DNA of 64,000 nucleotides from Pectobacterium punjabense (GCF_012427845.1 NZ_CP038498.1:1488001-1552000), one strand, 5' to 3'. Counted from the first letter of the stretch, positions 28,208-39,065 are shown. Program-made: numbers and translations. Notes: generated by a model not told the origin, from the letters alone.

Positions 28208-28924
28208 ATGAAACTCGAATTTTCCATTTATCGTTATAACCCGGATGTTGATGATGCTCCGCGGATGCAGGATTACCAGTTGGAGGCGGAAGAAGGCCGC
28301 GACATGATGCTGCTGGATGCGCTGATGCTGCTGAAAGAGCAAGATCCAACGCTCTCATTCCGCCGCTCCTGCCGTGAAGGCGTCTGTGGTTCTGACGGCG
28401 TTAACATGAACGGTAAGAATGGGCTGGCCTGTATTACGCCAGTTTCCGCGTTACGGCGCGGAAAAAGCAAAATTGTTATCCGTCCTCTACCCGGATTACC
28501 GGTTGTCCGTGATTTGGTAGTAGACATGGGACAGTTCTATGCCCAATATGAGAAAATAAAGCCTTACCTGTTGAATAATGGGAAAAATCCGCCAGCGCGT
28601 GAGCATCTGCAATCGCCTGAGCAACGTGCCAAGCTGGATGGGTTGTATGAGTGCATTATGTGTGCTTGCTGCTCAACGTCTTGCCCGTCGTTCTGGTGGA
28701 ACCCGGATAAGTTCGTTGGGCCTGCGGGATTGCTGGCAGCGTACCGTTTCCTGATTGACAGCCGTGATACGGAAACTAAGCCACGGTTGGACGATCTGGA
28801 TGATGCGTTCAGCGTCTTCCGTTGCCACGGCATCATGAACTGCGTCAATGTTTGTCCGAAAGGGTTGAACCCGACCAAGGCTATTGGCCATATTAAATCT
28901 ATGCTGTTGCATCGTAGCGCGTAA
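28208..28924 (+). CDS. sdhB: Succinate dehydrogenase iron-sulfur subunit
   Basis: Passes electrons from FAD to quinone through three clusters. It has 238 residues (same as E. coli). The [2Fe-2S] ligands are in CREGVCGSDGVNMNGKNGLA followed by C. The [4Fe-4S] ligands are in CIMCACCSTSCPS and the [3Fe-4S] ligands in CHGIMNCVNVCPKGLNP. It closes the sdh unit. The sucA gene follows after 274 bases that contain two strong hairpins. Confidence 0.98.
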   Translation: MKLEFSIYRYNPDVDDAPRMQDYQLEAEEGRDMMLLDALMLLKEQDPTLSFRRSCREGVCGSDGVNMNGKNGLACITPVSALRRGKSKIVIRPLPGLPVVRDLVVDMGQFYAQYEKIKPYLLNNGKNPPAREHLQSPEQRAKLDGLYECIMCACCSTSCPSFWWNPDKFVGPAGLLAAYRFLIDSRDTETKPRLDDLDDAFSVFRCHGIMNCVNVCPKGLNPTKAIGHIKSMLLHRSA

Positions 28925-28980
28925 CGGATAGCCATTACGTAAGGCGTTATTGCATAAAGATTAAGTAGTAAAACATGTAT

Positions 28981-29067
28981 CTCCCTCTGAAGTTGCTATT
29001 CTTCAGAGGGAGCGCAGGAAACCTTTAAAAACCGGCTTACGCGCCAGAACCGGTTTTTAAAGGTTCC
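28981..29067 (+). repeat. Two strong adjacent hairpins between sdhB and sucA
   Basis: Hairpin 1: CTCCCTCTGAAG (28981-28992), an 8-base loop, and its exact complement at 29001-29012. Hairpin 2: GGAAACCTTTAAAAACCGG (29017-29035) pairs with CCGGTTTTTAAAGGTTCC (29050-29067) with one bulged A. Neither has a clean U-tract. They may act as mRNA stabilisers or partial terminators that set sdh against suc expression. Confidence 0.7.
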
Positions 29068-29198
29068 TTAGGGGGATGGATACTCTAAGCACGTACCGAT
29101 GTACGACAAGTGAACCGTTTGTACGGCACACGATATACGGACACTAATTACATGTTAACCACGGCGAAAACTGAAGCTTATTAGCTTAAGGGATCATA

Positions 29199-32006
29199 AT
29201 GCAGAACGGCGCGATGAAGGCCTGGCTGGATTCCTCCTATTTGGCGGGTGCGAATCAGTCCTACATAGAGCAACTCTATGAAGATTTTTTAACCGATCCT
29301 GACTCGATCGAACATAGCTGGCGCTCGATCTTCCAGCAATTGCCTACGAGTGGGGTCAAACCGGATCAACTCCATTCCAAAACGCGTGAATATTTCCGCC
29401 GTCTGGCGAAAGACGCTTCGCGCTTTACCTCGTCAGTCACCGATCCCGATATTGATGCTAAGCAGGTCAAGGTATTGCAGCTGATCAATGCGTTCCGCTT
29501 CCGTGGACATCAGCAAGCTAACCTGGACCCGATCTTCCTGCGTCCTCAGGAACCCGTTGCAGAACTGGATCTGGATTACCATAACCTGACGCAGGATGAT
29601 TTGCAGGAATCCTTCAACGTGGGTTCTTTTGCTATTGGCAAAGACACCATGAAGCTGGAAGATCTGTATGACGCGTTGAAACGCACTTATTGCGGTTCTA
29701 TCGGCGCGGAATATATGCATATGACCAGCACGGAAGAGAAACGCTGGATACAGCAACGCATCGAATCGGTAATGGGGCAACCGTCATTTACGGTAGAAGA
29801 GAAACGCCGTTTCCTGAAAGAGTTAACCGCAGCGGAAGGACTGGAGCGTTACCTGGGGGCTAAATATCCCGGTGCCAAGCGTTTCTCGCTGGAGGGCGGT
29901 GATGCACTGGTTCCGATGCTGAAAGAGCTGATTCGCCATGCGGGTGCAAACGACACTCGCGAAGTGGTATTGGGGATGGCGCACCGTGGTCGTCTCAACG
30001 TCCTGATCAACGTGTTGGGCAAAAAATCTCAGGATCTGTTCGACGAGTTTGCCGGTAAGCATAAAGAACACTTGGGTACCGGTGACGTGAAATATCATCA
30101 GGGCTTCTCGTCTGAATTCGAGACTGCGGGTGGTCTGGTGCACTTGGCGTTGGCGTTCAACCCATCGCACCTGGAAATCGTCAGCCCGGTGGTGACAGGA
30201 TCGGTTCGTGCGCGTCTTGACCGCCTTAACAGTCAGAGTGGTCCGCGTGTTCTGCCAATCACCATTCATGGCGATGCGGCAGTGAGTGGTCAGGGGGTGG
30301 TGCAGGAACTGTTGAATATGTCGACAGTGCGTGGATATGAAGTTGGCGGTACGCTACGTATTGTTATCAACAACCGTATCGGCTTCACGACCTCTAACCC
30401 GTTGGATATTCGTTCCACCGAATACTGTACCGATATCGGCAAGATGGTGCAGGCACCGATTTTCCACGTTAACGCAGACGACCCGGAAGCGGTGGCGTTT
30501 GTTACGCGTCTGGCGCTGGATTTCCGTAATGAGTTTAAGCGTGATGTGTTCATCGATCTGATTTGTTATCGCCGTCATGGTCATAACGAAGCTGACGAGC
30601 CAAGTGCAACGCAGCCGATGATGTACCAGAAGATCAAGAAACACCCGACGCCGCGTAAGGTATACGCCGATCGTCTGGAGCAGGAAAAATCCATTACGCT
30701 GGAAGATGCCACCGAAATGGTCAACCTGTACCGCGATGCGCTGGATGCCGGTGAATGTGTGGTGGAAGAATGGCGTCAGATGGATATGCAGTCCTTTACC
30801 TGGACGCCGTATCTGAACCATGAGTGGGATGAGCCTTATCCGCACGCAACAGAAATGAAACGTTTGCAGGAACTGGCGAAGCGTATCAGCGAAGTGCCGG
30901 AAGGGATTGACGTTCATCCTCGCGTTGCCAAAGTTTATGCTGACCGGGCTGAGATGGCCGCTGGCAACAAACCTTTTGACTGGGGTGGAGCAGAAACGCT
31001 GGCCTACGCTACCTTGGTTGATGAAGGGATTCCGATTCGTCTGTCTGGTGAGGATAGCGGTCGCGGTACGTTCTTCCATCGCCACGCTGTCGTGCATAAC
31101 CAGAAGAATGGCTCCAGCTACACGCCATTGAACCACGTGCATAACGGACAGGGCGAGTTCAATGTTTGGGACTCCGTGCTATCCGAAGAAGCGATACTTG
31201 CGTTTGAATACGGCTATGCGACGGCAGAACCGCGCACCCTGACCATCTGGGAAGCGCAGTTTGGTGACTTCGCTAACGGTGCGCAGGTTGTTATCGATCA
31301 GTTCATCAGTTCCGGTGAGCAGAAGTGGGGTCGGATGTGTGGTCTGGTCATGCTGCTGCCGCACGGTTACGAAGGCCAAGGCCCTGAGCACTCGTCTGCT
31401 AGACTGGAGCGTTATCTGCAACTCTGCGCCGAGCAAAATATGCAGGTCTGTATTCCGTCAACACCTGCGCAGGTTTATCACATGCTTCGCCGTCAGGCGC
31501 TGCGCGGTATGCGCCGTCCTCTGGTGGTGATGTCGCCAAAATCTCTGTTGCGCCATCCGCTGGCGATCTCTTCACTGGATGAACTCGCAAAGGGTTCCTT
31601 CCAGCCAGCGATTGGTGAAGTTGAAGAATTAGATCCAGCAGCCGTGAAGCGTGTCGTGCTTTGTTCCGGTAAGGTCTACTATGATTTGGTGGAACAGCGC
31701 CGCAAGAACGAGCAAAAAGATGTCGCTATCGTTCGTATCGAACAGCTTTATCCGTTCCCGCATCAGGCCGTTCAAGCTGCGCTGGAATCGTTTGCCCATG
31801 TTCACGATTTCGTGTGGTGTCAGGAAGAGCCGCTGAATCAGGGAGCTTGGTATTGCAGTCAGCACCATTTCCGTGAAGTGATTCCGTTTGGGGCTTCTTT
31901 ACGTTACGCAGGACGCCCGGCGTCTGCATCACCCGCCGTTGGCTATATGTCCGTACACCAGAAACAACAGCAAGATCTGGTCGATGACGCGCTGAACGTT
32001 GATTAA
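29199..32006 (+). CDS. sucA: 2-oxoglutarate dehydrogenase E1 component
   Basis: The thiamine-diphosphate enzyme that decarboxylates 2-oxoglutarate and transfers the succinyl group to lipoyl-SucB. It has 935 residues (E. coli 933). The start MQNGAMKAWLDSSYLAGANQ, then SYIEQLYEDFL, is the E2/E3-binding N-terminus. LGMAHRGRLNVLINVLGK, HLALAFNPSHLEIVSPVV, ITIHGDAAVSGQGVVQE and CYRRHGHNEADEPSATQP carry the TPP-binding and active-site residues. The C-terminal transketolase-like part includes SGEDSGRGTFFHRHAV and ISSGEQKWGR. AAGGGA precedes the ATG. Confidence 0.98.
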   Translation: MQNGAMKAWLDSSYLAGANQSYIEQLYEDFLTDPDSIEHSWRSIFQQLPTSGVKPDQLHSKTREYFRRLAKDASRFTSSVTDPDIDAKQVKVLQLINAFRFRGHQQANLDPIFLRPQEPVAELDLDYHNLTQDDLQESFNVGSFAIGKDTMKLEDLYDALKRTYCGSIGAEYMHMTSTEEKRWIQQRIESVMGQPSFTVEEKRRFLKELTAAEGLERYLGAKYPGAKRFSLEGGDALVPMLKELIRHAGANDTREVVLGMAHRGRLNVLINVLGKKSQDLFDEFAGKHKEHLGTGDVKYHQGFSSEFETAGGLVHLALAFNPSHLEIVSPVVTGSVRARLDRLNSQSGPRVLPITIHGDAAVSGQGVVQELLNMSTVRGYEVGGTLRIVINNRIGFTTSNPLDIRSTEYCTDIGKMVQAPIFHVNADDPEAVAFVTRLALDFRNEFKRDVFIDLICYRRHGHNEADEPSATQPMMYQKIKKHPTPRKVYADRLEQEKSITLEDATEMVNLYRDALDAGECVVEEWRQMDMQSFTWTPYLNHEWDEPYPHATEMKRLQELAKRISEVPEGIDVHPRVAKVYADRAEMAAGNKPFDWGGAETLAYATLVDEGIPIRLSGEDSGRGTFFHRHAVVHNQKNGSSYTPLNHVHNGQGEFNVWDSVLSEEAILAFEYGYATAEPRTLTIWEAQFGDFANGAQVVIDQFISSGEQKWGRMCGLVMLLPHGYEGQGPEHSSARLERYLQLCAEQNMQVCIPSTPAQVYHMLRRQALRGMRRPLVVMSPKSLLRHPLAISSLDELAKGSFQPAIGEVEELDPAAVKRVVLCSGKVYYDLVEQRRKNEQKDVAIVRIEQLYPFPHQAVQAALESFAHVHDFVWCQEEPLNQGAWYCSQHHFREVIPFGASLRYAGRPASASPAVGYMSVHQKQQQDLVDDALNVD

Positions 32007-32021
32007 ATAAAAGGATAGATA

Positions 32022-33248
32022 ATGAGTAGCGTAGATATTCATGTACCCGACCTGCCTGAATCCGTCGCTGACGCCACGGTGGCTACCTGGCATAAAAAGC
32101 CAGGCGATGGCGTCCAGCGCGATGAAGTACTGGTTGAAATTGAAACTGACAAAGTTGTACTGGAAGTTCCTGCCTCTGAAGCCGGTATTCTGGATGCCGT
32201 GTTGGAAGAGGAAGGTGCAACAGTAACGTCTCGCCAACTGCTGGGCCGCATTCGTCGTGGCGACAGCTCTGGTAAAGAAACCAGCGAGAAATCACAAAGC
32301 AAAGAATCAACACCGGCACAGCGTCATACGGCTGGGCTGGAAGAAGAGAACAGCGACGCGCTCAGCCCGGCTATCCGCCGTCTGATTGCAGAGCACGATC
32401 TCGATGCTTCTGCTATCAAAGGCAGCGGTGTAGGCGGTCGAATTACCCGTGAAGACGTGGATAAACATTTGGCGGCCCAGAAGAAAGAGTCTGGTAAAGC
32501 GCCTAAGTCTGAAGCGCCTGCCGCTTCTCCGGCACCGGCTCTGGGCGCGCGCAGCGAAAAACGCGTGCCGATGACGCGTCTGCGTAAGCGTGTTGCTGAG
32601 CGTCTGCTGGAAGCGAAAAACAGCACGGCAATGTTGACGACGTTCAACGAAATCAATATGCAGCCAATCATGGATCTGCGCAAGCAGTACGGCGATGCAT
32701 TTGAGAAGCGTCATGGTGTGCGTCTGGGCTTCATGTCCTTCTACATCAAAGCCGTGGTCGAAGCGCTGAAGCGTTATCCAGAAGTGAATGCGTCTATTGA
32801 TGGCGAAGATGTGGTTTACCACAACTACTTCGATGTCAGCATTGCGGTTTCTACCCCGCGTGGCTTGGTTACGCCAGTGCTGCGTGATGTCGATGCGCTG
32901 GGCATGGCCGATATCGAGAAGCGAATCAAAGAGCTGGCCGTGAAAGGCCGTGACGGCAAACTGACGGTTGAAGAACTGCTGGGCGGTAATTTCACCATTA
33001 CCAACGGTGGCGTCTTTGGCTCTCTGATGTCTACCCCAATCATCAACCCACCGCAGAGTGCGATTCTGGGTATGCACGCCATTAAAGATCGTCCGATGGC
33101 GGTTGATGGTCAGGTAGTTATTCTGCCGATGATGTATCTGGCGCTGTCTTACGATCACCGTTTGGTCGATGGCCGTGAGTCCGTTGGCTTCCTCGTGACG
33201 GTGAAAGAGATGCTGGAAGATCCAGCGCGTCTGCTGTTAGACGTTTAG
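32022..33248 (+). CDS. sucB: Dihydrolipoyllysine-residue succinyltransferase (E2 of OGDH)
   Basis: The core of the 2-oxoglutarate dehydrogenase complex. It has 408 residues. The lipoyl domain (about 1-80) has the lipoylated Lys44 in [10 protein letters not shown] peripheral subunit-binding domain lies at about 115-150 ([20 protein letters not shown]). Alanine/proline/lysine-rich linkers flank it. The C-terminal catalytic domain ends with [11 protein letters not shown], giving the catalytic His379 and Asp383. It follows sucA after 15 bases. The gap to sucC holds an ERIC element. Confidence 0.98.
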   Translation: MSSVDIHVPDLPESVADATVATWHKKPGDGVQRDEVLVEIETDKVVLEVPASEAGILDAVLEEEGATVTSRQLLGRIRRGDSSGKETSEKSQSKESTPAQRHTAGLEEENSDALSPAIRRLIAEHDLDASAIKGSGVGGRITREDVDKHLAAQKKESGKAPKSEAPAASPAPALGARSEKRVPMTRLRKRVAERLLEAKNSTAMLTTFNEINMQPIMDLRKQYGDAFEKRHGVRLGFMSFYIKAVVEALKRYPEVNASIDGEDVVYHNYFDVSIAVSTPRGLVTPVLRDVDALGMADIEKRIKELAVKGRDGKLTVEELLGGNFTITNGGVFGSLMSTPIINPPQSAILGMHAIKDRPMAVDGQVVILPMMYLALSYDHRLVDGRESVGFLVTVKEMLEDPARLLLDV

Positions 33249-33301
33249 TCCGACAGATAGGCTTTCGGGCGGGTAACCCTGACGGTTTCCGCCCGAAACG
33301 G

Positions 33302-33428
33302 TATACCCGTTATACTTCAAGCTGCATGTGCGTTGGCCTTCCTCGCTCACCCCAGTCACTTACTGGTGTAAGCTCCTGGGGATTCACTGTGTCGCCGCCT
33401 TCCTGCAACTCGAATTATTTAGGGTATA
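33302..33428 (-). repeat. Full-length ERIC element between sucB and sucC
   Basis: A complete enterobacterial repetitive intergenic consensus of about 127 bases. The diagnostic core GTAAGCTCCTGGGGATTCAC is at 33367-33386 and CGCTCACCCCAGTCACTTAC at 33344-33363. The termini TATACCCGTTATACTTCAAG and AACTCGAATTATTTAGGGTA are imperfect inverted repeats. It lies in the 327-base gap within the suc operon and would be transcribed as a long hairpin between sucB and sucC. The remaining gap sequence (33429-33575) shows no other clear element. Confidence 0.92.
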
Positions 33429-33575
33429 GACAAGATTATGTGCTATGCAGGCCGTTTTTTCTTAACGGCGTTATCCAAATATATCAGAGAGTTAATGGCG
33501 CTTTTCTCTACCGAAAGATTCGGTGATGAAAAACCGTCTGCCGACTTATCTCCAAACCTAAATGGATAGAACATC

Positions 33576-34742
33576 ATGAATTTACACGAGTATCAGGCAA
33601 AACAACTCTTTGCTCGATATGGTTTACCGGCACCGACCGGCTATGCCTGCACCACTCCGCGTGAAGCGGAAGAAGCCGCGTCTAAAATTGGTGCGGGTCC
33701 GTGGGTCGTAAAATGTCAGGTTCACGCAGGCGGTCGCGGTAAAGCGGGCGGCGTTAAAGTTGTCAGCAATAAAGAAGATATCCGCGCCTTTGCTGAAAAC
33801 TGGCTGGGTAAAAAACTCGTTACTTATCAAACTGACGCGCAGGGTCAGCCGGTTCATCAGATTCTGGTTGAAGCCGCGACAGATATCGACAAAGAGCTTT
33901 ATCTGGGCGCAGTTGTTGACCGTGGCACGCGTCGCGTGGTGTTCATGGCGTCCACCGAAGGTGGCGTAGAAATTGAAAAAGTGGCGGAAGAGACGCCGGA
34001 ACTGATCCACAAAGCTGCCATCGATCCACTGGTAGGCCCACAGCCTTATCAAGGCCGTGAATTGGCTTTCAAACTGGGCTTAAGCGGTAAGCAAGTTGCT
34101 CAGTTCACCAAAATCTTCATGGGTCTGGCGACGCTGTTCCTGGAACGCGATCTGGCGCTGGTAGAAATTAACCCGCTGGTTATCACCAAGCAGGGCGATC
34201 TGATCTGTCTGGATGGCAAACTGGGTGCGGACGGCAATGCCCTGTTCCGTCAGCCTGAGCTGCGTGAAATGCGCGACCCAAGTCAGGAAGATTCCCGTGA
34301 AGCGCATGCGGCACAGTGGGAATTGAACTATGTGGCGCTGGACGGCAACATTGGCTGCATGGTCAACGGTGCTGGTCTGGCGATGGGCACGATGGACATC
34401 GTGAAACTGCACGGTGGTGCTCCTGCGAACTTCCTCGATGTTGGTGGCGGCGCGACGAAAGAACGTGTTACTGAAGCGTTTAAAATCATCCTGTCTGACG
34501 ACAAGGTAAAAGCTGTCTTTGTTAACATCTTTGGTGGCATCGTACGTTGCGATTTGATCGCTGACGGCATCATCGGCGCCGTAGCCGAAGTGGGTGTTAA
34601 CGTACCGGTTGTGGTACGTCTTGAAGGAAACAATGCGGAGCTGGGTGCCAAGAAACTGGCGGATAGCGGCCTGAATATTATTGCCGCGACCAGCCTGACG
34701 GGTGCTGCTCAGCAGGTTGTTGCAGCTGTGGAGGGTAAATAA
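33576..34742 (+). CDS. sucC: Succinyl-CoA synthetase beta subunit (ADP-forming)
   Basis: The ATP-grasp subunit that binds nucleotide in the substrate-level phosphorylation step of the TCA cycle. It has 388 residues (same as E. coli). [20 protein letters not shown] starts the ATP-grasp fold. [19 protein letters not shown] is the glycine-rich loop, EINPLV the metal-binding residues, and [20 protein letters not shown] with [17 protein letters not shown] the CoA-ligase half. Its last base overlaps the sucD start. Confidence 0.98.
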   Translation: MNLHEYQAKQLFARYGLPAPTGYACTTPREAEEAASKIGAGPWVVKCQVHAGGRGKAGGVKVVSNKEDIRAFAENWLGKKLVTYQTDAQGQPVHQILVEAATDIDKELYLGAVVDRGTRRVVFMASTEGGVEIEKVAEETPELIHKAAIDPLVGPQPYQGRELAFKLGLSGKQVAQFTKIFMGLATLFLERDLALVEINPLVITKQGDLICLDGKLGADGNALFRQPELREMRDPSQEDSREAHAAQWELNYVALDGNIGCMVNGAGLAMGTMDIVKLHGGAPANFLDVGGGATKERVTEAFKIILSDDKVKAVFVNIFGGIVRCDLIADGIIGAVAEVGVNVPVVVRLEGNNAELGAKKLADSGLNIIAATSLTGAAQQVVAAVEGK

Positions 34743-35614
34743 TGTCCATTCTGATTAATAAAAATACCAAAGTTATCTGTCAGGGTTTTACCGGTAGTCA
34801 GGGGACATTCCACTCTGAGCAAGCGCTTGCTTACGGTACGCAAATGGTTGGCGGTGTGACGCCGGGTAAAGGCGGCACGGAACATCTGGGTCTGCCCGTA
34901 TTTAATACGGTACGTGAAGCGGTAGAAGCGACGGGCGCAACGGCATCCGTTATCTACGTTCCCGCTCCGTTCTGTAAAGACTCCATTCTGGAAGCGATTG
35001 ACGCAGGTATCGAGTTGATCATCTGTATCACCGAAGGTATCCCGACGCTGGATATGCTGACGGTGAAAGTGAAGCTTGATCAGAGCGGCGTGCGGATGAT
35101 TGGTCCGAACTGCCCAGGGGTGATCACACCGGGTGAATGTAAGATCGGTATTATGCCGGGCCATATTCACCTGCCGGGTAAAGTCGGTATCGTTTCTCGT
35201 TCAGGTACGCTGACGTATGAAGCCGTGAAGCAAACAACTGATACCGGGCTGGGTCAGTCCAGCTGTGTGGGTATCGGCGGCGACCCGATCCCAGGTTCTA
35301 ACTTCATTGATATTCTGAAGCTGTTTGAACAGGACCCACAGACAGAAGCCATCGTCATGATTGGTGAAATCGGTGGTACGGCGGAAGAAGAAGCTGCGGC
35401 GTATATTAAAGAGCACGTGACTAAACCCGTTGTTGGTTACATCGCGGGTGTAACTGCGCCGAAAGGCAAGCGTATGGGCCATGCTGGCGCCATCATTGCC
35501 GGTGGTAAAGGTACTGCCGACGATAAATTCGCAGCGTTAGAAGCGGCCGGTGTCAAGACCGTTCGCAGTCTGGCGGATATCGGTGATGCCGTAAAAGCAA
35601 TATTAGCACGTTAA
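34742..35614 (+). CDS. sucD: Succinyl-CoA synthetase alpha subunit
   Basis: The CoA-binding, phosphohistidine-carrying subunit. It has 290 residues. [20 protein letters not shown] is the CoA-binding Rossmann start, [10 protein letters not shown] and [19 protein letters not shown] are conserved, and the active-site His247 is in [17 protein letters not shown]. It is the last gene of the suc unit, ending at a clear terminator. Confidence 0.98.
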   Translation: MSILINKNTKVICQGFTGSQGTFHSEQALAYGTQMVGGVTPGKGGTEHLGLPVFNTVREAVEATGATASVIYVPAPFCKDSILEAIDAGIELIICITEGIPTLDMLTVKVKLDQSGVRMIGPNCPGVITPGECKIGIMPGHIHLPGKVGIVSRSGTLTYEAVKQTTDTGLGQSSCVGIGGDPIPGSNFIDILKLFEQDPQTEAIVMIGEIGGTAEEEAAAYIKEHVTKPVVGYIAGVTAPKGKRMGHAGAIIAGGKGTADDKFAALEAAGVKTVRSLADIGDAVKAILAR

Positions 35615-35637
35615 TCGATTGTTCGATTAAACATACT

Positions 35638-35660
35638 AGCCACCTCCGGGTGGCTTTTTT
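35638..35660 (+). terminator. Rho-independent terminator after sucD
   Basis: AGCCACC, loop TCCG, GGTGGCT, then TTTTT, 24 bases after the sucD stop. A compact stem with a full U-tract; it closes the sdh-suc transcript. Confidence 0.9.
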
Positions 35661-36343
35661 GTGCAAAAGAGAATGGAATTCAATAAGATCAAATATGAGA
35701 GAGTATTGTTAATTTATGCAACAATTATAAAACAATAAAAAAACGGAAGAATCAGTAATAAAATAAGAAAAAGCATACGAAAAAAAGAATAAAAAATGTG
35801 CCTTATTGTATGTAAATAATCGATAACGGAAAGTAGCGATTATATTGCTGAATTAATTTAACTTAAACCTAAAAATTACATTGCATTAACAATAAGCGCA
35901 ATAAAGAAATTAATGCAACGCATCAATCACGAGAAAGGCGTTAAATTGTTTTAGATCAAAAAACGCCTCTGGATATAATTTATGAAATAGGCTTAAATTG
36001 CGCGAGGTCAATTATCGCCTTTTGCACCTTTTGGCGGGAAAGTTGATTTGAAGCCAAAAACCTAGTCTAGGTCACGTAAAAACCTATTTATTGTAGGGGA
36101 TTACAGGCGTAATATACGGCTACCTCCTTATGGGGTACGCTATTTGTAATACTTGTGATTTATCTTGAGCTTGCTGTCGGGGCGTCGCGATGTGACTGCT
36201 CTGGTGAACGGTATTTTTAGTGTTTGTTACAGCCGATGTTAAAGCAATTCTTGTTGTGTTCTTTTTGGGTGTAATGGCCGAATGTTTGGCGGCTTGTCAG
36301 CGTTTGCAAGCTAATCCCTTCCTGCGAGGAGCAAGGAGTCAAA
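35661..36343 (+). promoter_or_regulatory. Long AT-rich control region upstream of cydABX
   Basis: 683 bases without a gene. The part 35690-35990 is extremely A+T rich with A-runs, of the kind bound by H-NS. It includes a 9-base inverted repeat TTGCATTAA (35881-35889) / TTAATGCAA (35910-35918) and an FNR-like site at 35946. The E. coli cyd promoter region is likewise long and controlled by ArcA, FNR and H-NS. I cannot place the promoters exactly. Confidence 0.55.
35946..35959 (+). promoter_or_regulatory. FNR-like site upstream of cydA
   Basis: TTGTTTTAGATCAA matches the FNR consensus TTGAT-N4-ATCAA in 9 of 10 core bases. It lies about 385 bases before the cydA ATG, in the region where oxygen-responsive regulators act in E. 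coli. Confidence 0.55.
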
Positions 36344-37912
36344 ATGTTTGATGTAGTCGAACTGTCACGTTTACAGTTTGCCTTAACTGCAATGTACCAT
36401 TTTCTATTCGTACCATTAACGCTGGGGATGGCGTTTTTGCTGGCGATTATGGAAACGGTATATGTGCTGTCCGGCAAACAAATCTATAAAGATATGACCA
36501 AATTCTGGGGCAAGTTATTCGCAATTAACTTTGCTCTTGGGGTCGCTACCGGATTGACCATGGAGTTTCAATTCGGGACCAACTGGTCATATTTCTCTCA
36601 CTACGTCGGAGATATTTTCGGCGCGCCGCTGGCTATTGAAGGCTTGATGGCATTCTTCCTGGAATCGACCTTTGTTGGCTTGTTCTTCTTTGGTTGGGAC
36701 CGTTTAGGAAAAGTGCAGCATATGGCCGTTACCTGGCTGGTCGCACTGGGTTCTAACTTCTCTGCACTGTGGATTCTGGTCGCTAATGGCTGGATGCAAA
36801 ACCCCATCGCATCAGATTTCAATTTTGAAACCATGCGAATGGAAATGGTGAGCTTCGCTGACTTGGTACTGAATCCAGTTGCTCAGGTGAAATTCGTTCA
36901 CACGGTGGCAGCAGGTTACTGTACCGGCGCGATGTTCATTCTGGGTATCAGTTCCTACTATCTGTTGAAAGGCCGCGACATTGCGTTTGCCAAGCGTTCA
37001 TTTGCTATCGCAGCAAGCTTCGGTCTGGCTTCTGTCTTGTCTGTTATCGTACTGGGTGATGAATCCGGTTATGAAATGGGTGACGTGCAGAAAACCAAAC
37101 TGGCAGCGATTGAAGCCGAATGGGAAACACAGCCGGCTCCGGCATCCTTTACGCTGATTGGCATCCCTAATCAGGATACGATGGAAAACAACTATGCCAT
37201 CAAGATCCCTTACGCTTTGGGGATAATTGCCACCCGTTCGACTGACAAAGAAGTGACGGGTCTGAAAGAGCTGATGGCGATGCATGAAGTGCGTATTCGC
37301 AATGGTATGAAGGCGTACCACTTGCTGGAAGAATTACGCGCGGGCAACACCGACCCGGCAGTAAAAGAAGCGTTCGATCAGTCTAAGAAAGACTTGGGCT
37401 ATGGTCTGTTGCTGAAACGCTATACGCCGAAAGTCTCTGATGCATCAGAAACTCAGATTAAACAAGCGGTTAAAGATTCTATCCCTCGTGTAGCACCGCT
37501 GTATTTTTCTTTCCGTATCATGGTAGGTTGCGGCATTCTGATGCTGTTGATCATTGGCCTCTCTTTCTGGACCGTTCTGCGTGGCAAAATTGGTCAGAAA
37601 CGCTGGCTGCACCGCATCGCCCTGTATGGTATTCCGCTGCCGTGGATTGCTATCGAAGCAGGTTGGTTTGTTGCCGAATACGGCCGTCAACCTTGGGCTA
37701 TCGGTGAAATCCTGCCAACAGCTGTCGCGACCTCATCGCTGACAGCAGGGGATATTCTGTTCTCAATGGGGCTGATCTGTGGTCTGTATACGCTCTTCCT
37801 GGTTGCAGAAATGTATCTGATGTTCAAATTCGCACGTCTGGGGCCGAGCAGCTTGAAAACTGGGCGTTACCATTTTGAACAACCTATAGCGGCTGCGCAG
37901 GAAGCACGGTAA
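36344..37912 (+). CDS. cydA: Cytochrome bd-I ubiquinol oxidase subunit I
   Basis: The catalytic heme subunit of the high-affinity terminal oxidase used at low oxygen. It has 522 residues (same as E. coli). His19 in [12 protein letters not shown] and His186 in [12 protein letters not shown] are the expected heme ligands. [14 protein letters not shown] is the conserved segment after the quinol-binding Q-loop, and the long E. coli-type Q-loop insert is present (about 250-380, including [18 protein letters not shown]). About nine membrane segments. GAGGAGCAAGGAG precedes the ATG. Confidence 0.98.
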   Translation: MFDVVELSRLQFALTAMYHFLFVPLTLGMAFLLAIMETVYVLSGKQIYKDMTKFWGKLFAINFALGVATGLTMEFQFGTNWSYFSHYVGDIFGAPLAIEGLMAFFLESTFVGLFFFGWDRLGKVQHMAVTWLVALGSNFSALWILVANGWMQNPIASDFNFETMRMEMVSFADLVLNPVAQVKFVHTVAAGYCTGAMFILGISSYYLLKGRDIAFAKRSFAIAASFGLASVLSVIVLGDESGYEMGDVQKTKLAAIEAEWETQPAPASFTLIGIPNQDTMENNYAIKIPYALGIIATRSTDKEVTGLKELMAMHEVRIRNGMKAYHLLEELRAGNTDPAVKEAFDQSKKDLGYGLLLKRYTPKVSDASETQIKQAVKDSIPRVAPLYFSFRIMVGCGILMLLIIGLSFWTVLRGKIGQKRWLHRIALYGIPLPWIAIEAGWFVAEYGRQPWAIGEILPTAVATSSLTAGDILFSMGLICGLYTLFLVAEMYLMFKFARLGPSSLKTGRYHFEQPIAAAQEAR

Positions 37913-37925
37913 ACAGGAGTCCACT

Positions 37926-39065
37926 ATGTTTGAATATGAAGTCTTACGTTTTATCTGGTGGCTGTTGATCGGTATTTTGCTGATTGGCTTTGCTATCACT
38001 GATGGTTTTGACATGGGTGTGGGCATTCTGGTCCGTCTGATGGGGCGTGGGGATACCGAGCGTCGCGTCATGATTAACAGTATTGCTCCGCACTGGGACG
38101 GTAACCAGGTCTGGTTGATCACCGCAGGTGGCGCACTGTTTGCTGCCTGGCCGATGGTTTACGCCGCCGCGTTCTCTGGTTTCTACATTGCCATGATTCT
38201 GGTGCTGGCCTCACTGTTCTTCCGTCCTGTCGGCTTCGATTACCGTTCAAAAATCGAAGATCCGCGCTGGCGGGGAATGTGGGACTGGGGCATCTTTATT
38301 GGCAGCTTTGTGCCACCGGTTGTCATTGGTGTGGCGTTTGGCAACCTGTTGCAAGGTGTTCCGTTCCACGTCGATGAATATCTGCGCCTGTACTACACCG
38401 GAAACTTCTTCCAACTGCTGAATCCGTTTGGTTTGCTGGCTGGTGTGGTGAGTCTGACGATGATTCTTACTCAGGGTGCAACCTACCTGATGATGAGGAC
38501 CACGGGCGATTTACACGTGCGTTCCAAATCTGCCGCGCAAATTTCCGCGCTGGTGATGATGGTGACGTTTGCTCTGGCTGGCGTATGGGTGATTTACGGC
38601 ATTGATGGTTATGTGGTGACGTCGGCGATTAACACTGCTGCTGAGTCTAACCCACTGCGTAAAGAAGTCGTTCAGCAGGCAGGTGCCTGGCTGGTCAACT
38701 TTAATAACCATCCTGTGCTGTGGGCGATTCCCGTACTGGGCGTGGTGTTGCCAGTGTTGACTACCCTTATGGCGCGTGCAGAGAAAGGAGCGTGGGCATT
38801 CTTGTTCTCTTCTCTGACTATCGCCTGTGTGATTCTGACCGCTGGGATCGCCATGTTCCCGTTCATTATGCCGTCAGTCACCGTGCCTAACGTCAGCTTG
38901 ACGGTATGGGATGCGACATCGAGTCTGCTGACGTTGAAAGTGATGACTGTGGTTGCGATTATTTTCGTTCCCATCGTGCTTTCTTACACTGCGTGGTGCT
39001 ATTACAAGATGTTCGGTCGTATTACTAAAGAGCAGATTGAGCAAAACACTCACTCTATGTACTAA
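37926..39065 (+). CDS. cydB: Cytochrome bd-I ubiquinol oxidase subunit II
   Basis: The second integral subunit of cytochrome bd. It has 379 residues (same as E. coli) and eight or nine membrane segments. The N-terminus LRFIWWLLIGILLIGFAITD leads into GFDMGVGILVR, and INSIAPHWDGNQVWLITAGG follows, both typical. It starts 13 bases after cydA with AGGAG. Confidence 0.98.
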   Translation: MFEYEVLRFIWWLLIGILLIGFAITDGFDMGVGILVRLMGRGDTERRVMINSIAPHWDGNQVWLITAGGALFAAWPMVYAAAFSGFYIAMILVLASLFFRPVGFDYRSKIEDPRWRGMWDWGIFIGSFVPPVVIGVAFGNLLQGVPFHVDEYLRLYYTGNFFQLLNPFGLLAGVVSLTMILTQGATYLMMRTTGDLHVRSKSAAQISALVMMVTFALAGVWVIYGIDGYVVTSAINTAAESNPLRKEVVQQAGAWLVNFNNHPVLWAIPVLGVVLPVLTTLMARAEKGAWAFLFSSLTIACVILTAGIAMFPFIMPSVTVPNVSLTVWDATSSLLTLKVMTVVAIIFVPIVLSYTAWCYYKMFGRITKEQIEQNTHSMY

